Origin: an uncultured Sulfuricurvum sp.
GTDB taxonomy: Bacteria > Campylobacterota > Campylobacteria > Campylobacterales > Sulfurimonadaceae
NCBI RefSeq assembly: GCF_937936435.1
Contig: NZ_CALDDG010000009.1
Coordinates: forward strand, 1 to 11,598
Length of the DNA: 11,598 bases
Reading direction: 5' to 3'
Within the stretch, counting starts at the first letter, position 1, and the number at the start of each line of letters is the position of its first letter. The notes below the pieces were generated by a model that did not search any database, had not been told where the DNA came from, and worked only from the letters and a program-made list of their open reading frames with translations. Below, piece by piece: positions 6,441-11,598 of this stretch. The translations under genes were made by a program, and so were the position numbers.

Positions 6441-8202
6441 TAATTATTATCTGCAAGAACTGGGTGCTTTACGAAAACTCGGTGAAGAATTTTCGCTTAA
6501 AAATCCGGGTCTTTCTCCATATCTTTCAAAAGAGGGGCAGGATCCCGATGTCGAGAGGGTAATAGAAGGATTCTCCTTTCTTACAGGACGTTTACGTCAA
6601 CAATTGGACGAGGAATTACCAGAAGTCTCTCATAACTTAGCCCAATTGTTATGGCCTAACTATGTTCGTCCGGTTCCTTCCCATTCTGTTATAGCATATG
6701 AAGCTTTGAGGGATCAACGTGCACCGGAAGTGGTTCCGAAAGGGACAGAAGTCTTAAGTGAGGCAGGAAAAACTGCAGAGCAGTATAGATTTCGTACGTG
6801 CTACGATACTGTTATTCACCCGATCGAGCTCTCTTCGTGCAGATATTACGTACACGGAAACAAAGGTCAGTTAGAGCTTGATTTTGGAATGAGCTGTAAA
6901 GGTTCATTGGATTTGTGTCTATTTGAAAGTTTGCGAATATATCTCAACGGACCGCGTTTCGTTTCCAACGAACTTTATCTCTATCTTTTGGAATATGTAG
7001 AAAAGATAGAGATAGAGATTCTCGATTATAAAGAAGAACCGCTTCAAACGGTTTTTATATCGCACCGTTGCGTTTCTCCTGTCGGTTTTGATGTGAAAGA
7101 ACGGATGGTACCTTATCCGCAAAATATTTTTGACGGTTATGTAATATTGCAGGAGTATTTCTCATTTGAGCCAAAATATTTATTTATCGATATTAATGGG
7201 CTCGATACCATTTTTAATCTCGAGAAAGATATTTTAGAACAGAGCCGACAATTTCGACTTCGATTTCACTTGTCAAAACGTTTGGTTTCGGCACAGATAG
7301 TTGGTAAAGAGAATTTTGTACTTTATTGTACTCCTATTATCAATTTATTTGAAGTAGATGCGATACCGATTCGTAAAACGTCGACGGAAGAGGAGTATCT
7401 TCTCAGCGCTTCGGAATATGAACGTGATGCGAGTGAGGTGTTTTTAGTCGAAGGGGTTCGCGGGTGGATTCCAAGTAAAAATATCTATGAAGATTTTTTA
7501 CCTTTTGAGTCTTTTGGTTACGGAGATCATGATGAGTATTACTCATTACGTGTCAAACTCTCCGATGATGGAGAACGTACCAATAGTTATATCCGGTTTG
7601 CATCGGCAGAAGGGATGTATGAAAAAAACGACTATGCCAATGCAACAATCTCGGTAAAACTTTTATGTACGAATCGGTCACTGCCTTCGCAATTACAGCT
7701 CGGGCAAATCAATATTTCAAATCCGCATTCAAATGTAGCACATCTGAAGTTCAAAAATATCACGATTCCTACTGAAAGTTATCCTCCTCCAATCGGAAAA
7801 GATTTTTTATGGCGTGTACTATCGAATATGTCGTTAAATTATCTCTCACTTACGGATATCAAAACGTTAACATCGATTTTAAGTACGTATGATTTTCCGG
7901 GTGCGCATGATGTAAAGATTAAAAATAAAAATACACTAATGCTGAAAGGGCTTGTATCAATTTCACATAAAAAAGCGGAGATGATTTATGAGGGGTTTCC
8001 AATTAGAGGCATTGATACTACATTGGAGATTGATGTCACTAAATTTACGGGAATAGGTGAAGCCTATTTGCTTTGCTGCGTGTTAAACGAGTTTTTTGCT
8101 TTGTATTGCAATATCAACTCTTTTCACCGTTTAGAAGTGCGCATGATTGATCATGATACGTTTAAATGGCAGCCTAAAATGGGTCATCAAGTATTGATAT
8201 GA
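6430..8202 (+). CDS. tssF: T6SS baseplate wedge protein TssF (VasA/ImpG)
   Basis: 590 residues, about the family length. The N-terminus is diagnostic: NNYYLQELGALRKLGEEFSLKNP, then DPDVERVIEGFSFLTGRLRQQLDEELPEVSHNLAQLLWPNYVRPVPS (about residues 40-90), which is the most conserved block of TssF. The middle holds FLSKRLVSAQIVG-type beta-rich sequence and LFEVDAIPI (about 302-311); the C-terminus has SFHRLEVRM. In the baseplate, two TssF copies pair with one TssG and TssE to form a wedge resembling phage gp6/gp7. It overlaps tssE by 11 bases and tssG by 4 (ATGA), so translation of the three wedge genes is probably coupled. Nothing is broken or missing. Confidence 0.95.
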   Translation: MTINNYYLQELGALRKLGEEFSLKNPGLSPYLSKEGQDPDVERVIEGFSFLTGRLRQQLDEELPEVSHNLAQLLWPNYVRPVPSHSVIAYEALRDQRAPEVVPKGTEVLSEAGKTAEQYRFRTCYDTVIHPIELSSCRYYVHGNKGQLELDFGMSCKGSLDLCLFESLRIYLNGPRFVSNELYLYLLEYVEKIEIEILDYKEEPLQTVFISHRCVSPVGFDVKERMVPYPQNIFDGYVILQEYFSFEPKYLFIDINGLDTIFNLEKDILEQSRQFRLRFHLSKRLVSAQIVGKENFVLYCTPIINLFEVDAIPIRKTSTEEEYLLSASEYERDASEVFLVEGVRGWIPSKNIYEDFLPFESFGYGDHDEYYSLRVKLSDDGERTNSYIRFASAEGMYEKNDYANATISVKLLCTNRSLPSQLQLGQINISNPHSNVAHLKFKNITIPTESYPPPIGKDFLWRVLSNMSLNYLSLTDIKTLTSILSTYDFPGAHDVKIKNKNTLMLKGLVSISHKKAEMIYEGFPIRGIDTTLEIDVTKFTGIGEAYLLCCVLNEFFALYCNINSFHRLEVRMIDHDTFKWQPKMGHQVLI

Positions 8203-9194
8203 GAGATATTATGACATTTCAAGAGATCAATACAGAGTTGCAAAATGTCGTTGCCAAGGCAACATTGCCGCAAGCAATCCGTTTGTGTATTCAATACTTG
8301 CGTCATTTATATCCTCGAGCGGATGTTGATGCTCTCTATAGAAAAATTCGTTTTAAGGCGAATCCGAGTCTGGCCTTTCAAAAGTCGGAGCTCTCTTCCG
8401 CAACATTGCAACAAAATAATGAAGGTAGCTACATTGAGTTAACACTTAATTTTTTAGCTATCTTCGGAAGTGCTTCTCCTCTGCCGTCGCATTATTGTGA
8501 AATGGTACTGGAAAGTGCGGATAGCGATCATGTTCTGCAAGATTTTTTGGATATGTTTAACCATAATATTCAAAAGTTCATTTACCCCATTTGGGTCAAG
8601 CATCGTTACTACATACAATATCAGCACAATCTTCAAGACCCTTTTTCAAAATATATCCTTTCGATTTTGGGTTTATATGATGAACATGAGCATCGAACCT
8701 CTACCTTGAATTTACGAAAGTTGATGCCATATATCGGAATATTGAACATGCGTCAGAAATCTTCGGGAACGCTTTTGGCCATTTTACGTCATTACCTTGT
8801 ACACGAAGATATGGAAATACGCCAGTGCATAACCGATACGGTAGTAATTCCTGAGTGGCAATACACCAAATTAGGTGGCGAAAACTGCTTTTTGGGAAAA
8901 GATATGTTAATCGGAGAATCGATGAAAACAAATAGTACGAAATTTCGGATTATATTAAATGGAGTTTCATGGAATGAGCTGATTGCTTATGGTGTTGACG
9001 GCACAAAGATGGATGAATTAAATGATCTGATTTCATTTATGTTGGATGAACCGTTGAAATATGACGTAGCCCTCCGAATACCTAAAAAAGAGATATGTTG
9101 CTGCACTCTTTCGGATACGGGTAGCGGATATCTCGGTGTAAACAGTGTTATCGGCATTGCTCAGAAAAATTTAGAAGTGATATTTGCGAGTTAA
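8199..9194 (+). CDS. tssG: T6SS baseplate wedge protein TssG (VasB/ImpH)
   Basis: 331 residues from ATG 8199, which overlaps the tssF stop as ATGA. The alternative ATG at 8211 has GAGAG closely upstream and would give 327 residues; either could be used. Family features are the early helix LPQAIRLCIQYLRHLYP, the pattern RFKANPSLAFQKSEL, and YIELTLNFLAIFGSASPLPSHYCEMVL (about 79-105), matching the usual N-F-L-G-L-x-G..LP.HY block of TssG. Later, residues about 185-200 (SSGTLLAILRHYL) match the region that in the family reads G-L..L...YF. TssG joins TssF and TssE in the baseplate wedge and contacts TssK in characterised systems. tssK is not in the window. The stop is 8 bases before the preferred clpV start. 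Confidence 0.94.
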   Translation: MRDIMTFQEINTELQNVVAKATLPQAIRLCIQYLRHLYPRADVDALYRKIRFKANPSLAFQKSELSSATLQQNNEGSYIELTLNFLAIFGSASPLPSHYCEMVLESADSDHVLQDFLDMFNHNIQKFIYPIWVKHRYYIQYQHNLQDPFSKYILSILGLYDEHEHRTSTLNLRKLMPYIGILNMRQKSSGTLLAILRHYLVHEDMEIRQCITDTVVIPEWQYTKLGGENCFLGKDMLIGESMKTNSTKFRIILNGVSWNELIAYGVDGTKMDELNDLISFMLDEPLKYDVALRIPKKEICCCTLSDTGSGYLGVNSVIGIAQKNLEVIFAS

Positions 9195-9205
9195 GGATGA
9201 GTATG
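9193..9205 (+). promoter_or_regulatory. Ribosome site that favours the clpV start at ATG 9203
   Basis: AAGGA at 9193-9197 overlaps the tssG stop and ends five bases before ATG 9203. The other in-frame ATG, at 9197, lies inside this site and would only add Met-Ser. Confidence 0.6.
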
Positions 9206-11598
9206 AAAATAGAATTAAAAAAATTGATTGAAACATTAGATGTCGACACAAAACAAGATTTGCAAAATGCTGCTCAACGATGTATTGCCCGTGGAGGGGG
9301 CGAAATTGTAATAGAAGATTTTCTTTTTATTATGTTAGAAGAAGAAAACAGCCTACTAAACGGACTATTAAAACATTATGAAATTGCTCCGGATAAAATG
9401 TTGAAAGCACTGCAAAAAGGGGTAAAGTCACATAGCAGTGAAAGCAGTAGTCCTGTTTTTTCAGCAGTATTGATCCAATGGATCGAAGACGCTTATATAC
9501 TTGCAAAGTTGGAAATGGGGCTTAGTGAAATTAACGAATCCGTCTTACTGATGAGTATGTTGCATCATGGGCCAAAGTATTCCAATACCGCTTATTTTAA
9601 ACTTTTAGAAACGGTAGATGCCACGCAAGCCTATTTGCTTCTTGAAGGATTGACTGCAGAAGCGACACAACTGGGAAAAACAGCGAATTTAAAGGATCCG
9701 ATATCCAAACGTCCCGTGGGAGATGATCTCGAAAAATATACGACCGATATGACCCAATTGGCGGCAGAGGGAAAAATCGATCCGGTATTATGCCGTGACG
9801 ACGAGATTCGCCAAGCGATTGATATTCTTTTACGCCGCCGCAAAAACAATCCTATTCTCGTCGGTGAAGCAGGTGTTGGAAAAACGGCAGTTGTAGAAGG
9901 TTTGGCACTTAAAATTATTCATAAAGAGGTTCCTGTACAACTTCACGGTGCAAAGGTTCTTTCGTTGGATTTAGGAGCTATGCAGGCAGGTGCAGGAATT
10001 AAGGGTGAATTCGAACGCCGTTTACAATCCGTTATTAATGCCATTCGATCGAGTACGCAGTTCATTATTCTTTTTATTGATGAGTCGCATACTTTGATCG
10101 GAGCAGGGGGTAACGAGGGCGGAAGTGATGCCGCTAATTTGCTTAAACCGGTATTGGCACGCGGAGAATTGCGTACGATTGCTGCGACCACATGGTTGGA
10201 ATACCGGAAATATTTTGAAAAAGACCCGGCACTTTCCCGTCGTTTTCAGAAAATCAATCTGTTGGAACCGAGTGTTGAAAATGCAGTAACAATTTTACGC
10301 GGAATCGCCCATAAATACGAGCAGGAACATGAGGTATATATCGAAGATGCCGCACTACAGGCCGCAGCATCTTTATCTGCACGGTACATTACGGGAAGAC
10401 AGCTTCCGGACAAAGCGATCGATGTATTGGATACGGCATGCGCCAATGTCAAAATCAGTAAAACTAATAAACCGTACGCAATACAGCGTTTTGAAAATGA
10501 AAAACTCCGTATTGTACAAGAGATCGACTTTTTAACCAGGGATGATCAGAACGGATTAAAGGACTATACTAAACGTTTAAAGCTATTAAACAGTGATCTG
10601 AAACGATTAGACAAAGAACTTAAAAAAAGTGAAGCTGAGTACGAAAAACAGAAAAAACTGGTAGACGAGATTGCAAAACTTCGTTTATTGGGGAAGAAAG
10701 AAGCTGTCGCCAAGGAACATCAAAAACTTCTTATGATGCAAGAAGAGTGCCGTTATGTCTATGACAATGTTACTGCCGAACAGATTGCCGAAGTGATCTC
10801 GGCATGGACGGGAATACCGTTGGGTAATATGATGCGTGAACAGGCAAAAAATTTGAGTGTGTTTCAAGATCAGATGATTCGGCGGGTTATTGGACAAGAG
10901 CAGGCAATCACTTACCTTAATACATTTTTACAGATTTCCGCAGCCGGATTAAAAAATGAGAATGCGCCGACGGGAGTTTTTTTGCTGGTCGGTCCCAGTG
11001 GGGTCGGTAAAACAGAAACTGCACGAGCTATAGCAGACCTTTTATATGGAGGAGAGCAGTTTCTAACTACGATCAATATGACGGAGTTTCAAGAAAAACA
11101 TACAGTTTCGAGGCTCATAGGATCACCTCCGGGATATGTGGGTTACGGAGACGGAGGTCAATTGACCGATCCCGTTAGGATCAAGCCATATTCGGTTGTA
11201 TTGTTGGATGAGATTGAGAAAGCACATCCTGATATATTGAACCTTTTCTACCAGATTTTTGATAAAGGAACGGTCAATGACGGAGAGGGAAGATCCATCG
11301 ATTTTAAAAATACGATTATTTTGATGACGTCGAATTTGGCGACGGACGCAATTACACAAATGTGTTCGGAATCTACGGACATCGAATTAGAATCATTAAC
11401 TAATACGATTCTGCCAATTTTGAGCGACTATCTTAAACCGGCACTTTTGGGACGGATGAATGTCGTTCCTTATATGAATTTGAGTACGGATGCGTTAAAA
11501 AAGATTATATCGTTAAAGCTCAAGAGAATCGAAAAACAGCTATCTGCACGTGAAATAGGGTTTAAATACGATGAGGTGCTCTTGGATCATATCGTAGA
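9203..11598 (+). CDS. tssH: T6SS sheath-recycling AAA+ ATPase TssH/ClpV (3' end cut by window)
   Basis: I translated this frame by hand and found it open for 798 codons to the last base, so it is partial. Residues 1 to about 155 are the Clp N domain. AAA+ domain 1 has Walker A GEAGVGKT (221-228) and Walker B ILFIDE (289-294), followed by SHTLIGAGG; its pore loop AGAGIKGEF (262-270) is ClpV-like rather than the Tyr-containing loop of ClpB. Residues about 433-515 form the coiled-coil middle domain, rich in Lys/Glu/Leu. Domain 2 has Walker A GPSGVGKT (597-604), pore loop GYVGYG (644-649) and Walker B VVLLDE with Asp669 and Glu670. In this family the hexamer pulls TssC out of contracted sheaths. 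The usual length is about 870-890, so some 70-90 residues are missing. All catalytic residues that can be seen are present. Confidence 0.96.
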   Translation, partial: MKIELKKLIETLDVDTKQDLQNAAQRCIARGGGEIVIEDFLFIMLEEENSLLNGLLKHYEIAPDKMLKALQKGVKSHSSESSSPVFSAVLIQWIEDAYILAKLEMGLSEINESVLLMSMLHHGPKYSNTAYFKLLETVDATQAYLLLEGLTAEATQLGKTANLKDPISKRPVGDDLEKYTTDMTQLAAEGKIDPVLCRDDEIRQAIDILLRRRKNNPILVGEAGVGKTAVVEGLALKIIHKEVPVQLHGAKVLSLDLGAMQAGAGIKGEFERRLQSVINAIRSSTQFIILFIDESHTLIGAGGNEGGSDAANLLKPVLARGELRTIAATTWLEYRKYFEKDPALSRRFQKINLLEPSVENAVTILRGIAHKYEQEHEVYIEDAALQAAASLSARYITGRQLPDKAIDVLDTACANVKISKTNKPYAIQRFENEKLRIVQEIDFLTRDDQNGLKDYTKRLKLLNSDLKRLDKELKKSEAEYEKQKKLVDEIAKLRLLGKKEAVAKEHQKLLMMQEECRYVYDNVTAEQIAEVISAWTGIPLGNMMREQAKNLSVFQDQMIRRVIGQEQAITYLNTFLQISAAGLKNENAPTGVFLLVGPSGVGKTETARAIADLLYGGEQFLTTINMTEFQEKHTVSRLIGSPPGYVGYGDGGQLTDPVRIKPYSVVLLDEIEKAHPDILNLFYQIFDKGTVNDGEGRSIDFKNTIILMTSNLATDAITQMCSESTDIELESLTNTILPILSDYLKPALLGRMNVVPYMNLSTDALKKIISLKLKRIEKQLSAREIGFKYDEVLLDHIV

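Noticed and set aside
10082..10090. Altered Walker B neighbour in ClpV domain 1 (DES instead of DEA)
   Set aside because: The catalytic Asp293 and Glu294 are intact. The next residue varies among Clp ATPases, so it does not suggest loss of function.
9631..11359. Several minus-strand open frames of 68-82 codons inside clpV
   Set aside because: All are antisense to a continuous, domain-complete ATPase frame and show no features of their own.

Overview
The window reads as the end of a draft contig from a low-to-moderate GC Gram-negative bacterium. Its first 46 bases are not genomic: they match an Illumina TruSeq index adapter. The organism is most likely a Campylobacterota (Epsilonproteobacteria) member of the Sulfuricurvum/Sulfurimonas/Arcobacter kind. 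That guess rests on general base composition, the periplasmic DsbC/G-like thiol protein, a Helicobacter-type cysteine-paired Sel1 protein and the flavour of the T6SS proteins. It is an impression, not a demonstrated placement.

Left part (47-2177), all genes on the minus strand. Reading in the direction of transcription there is a small two-TM protein with a four-cysteine zinc-ribbon-like tail (2177-1806), a membrane-anchored Sel1-repeat protein with a GTG start (1733-1416), a secreted thioredoxin-fold protein with a CPYC active site (1346-651), and 3 bases later a secreted cysteine-containing protein of unknown function (647-69). The last two look like one transcription unit: a disulfide oxidoreductase/isomerase with a possible client or partner.

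Middle (2178-2547). This is a divergent, non-coding spacer. Its right 207 bases hold only 33 G/C (about 16%) and contain a perfect 22-bp A/T palindrome. It must carry the promoter of the operon to its right.

Right part (2548-11598), all plus strand. It is a tightly packed type VI secretion system operon in the order tssA, tssB, tssC, tssE, tssF, tssG, tssH(clpV), with intergenic gaps of 11 bases or less and two overlaps. TssB and TssC form the contractile sheath. TssE, TssF and TssG are the baseplate (gp25-like component and wedge). TssA is the assembly cap/chaperone, and TssH/ClpV is the AAA+ ATPase that recycles contracted sheath. The clpV frame is open to the last base, so the gene is cut by the window end. 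The tube protein (Hcp), spike (VgrG/PAAR), TssK and the membrane complex (TssJLM), plus any effectors, are not in the window and would be expected downstream or elsewhere.

I found no tRNA, rRNA, CRISPR array, insertion sequence or convincing rho-independent terminator. The main system is a recognisable, canonical T6SS. The less-described parts are the minus-strand cysteine-rich periplasmic genes and the AT-rich control region.
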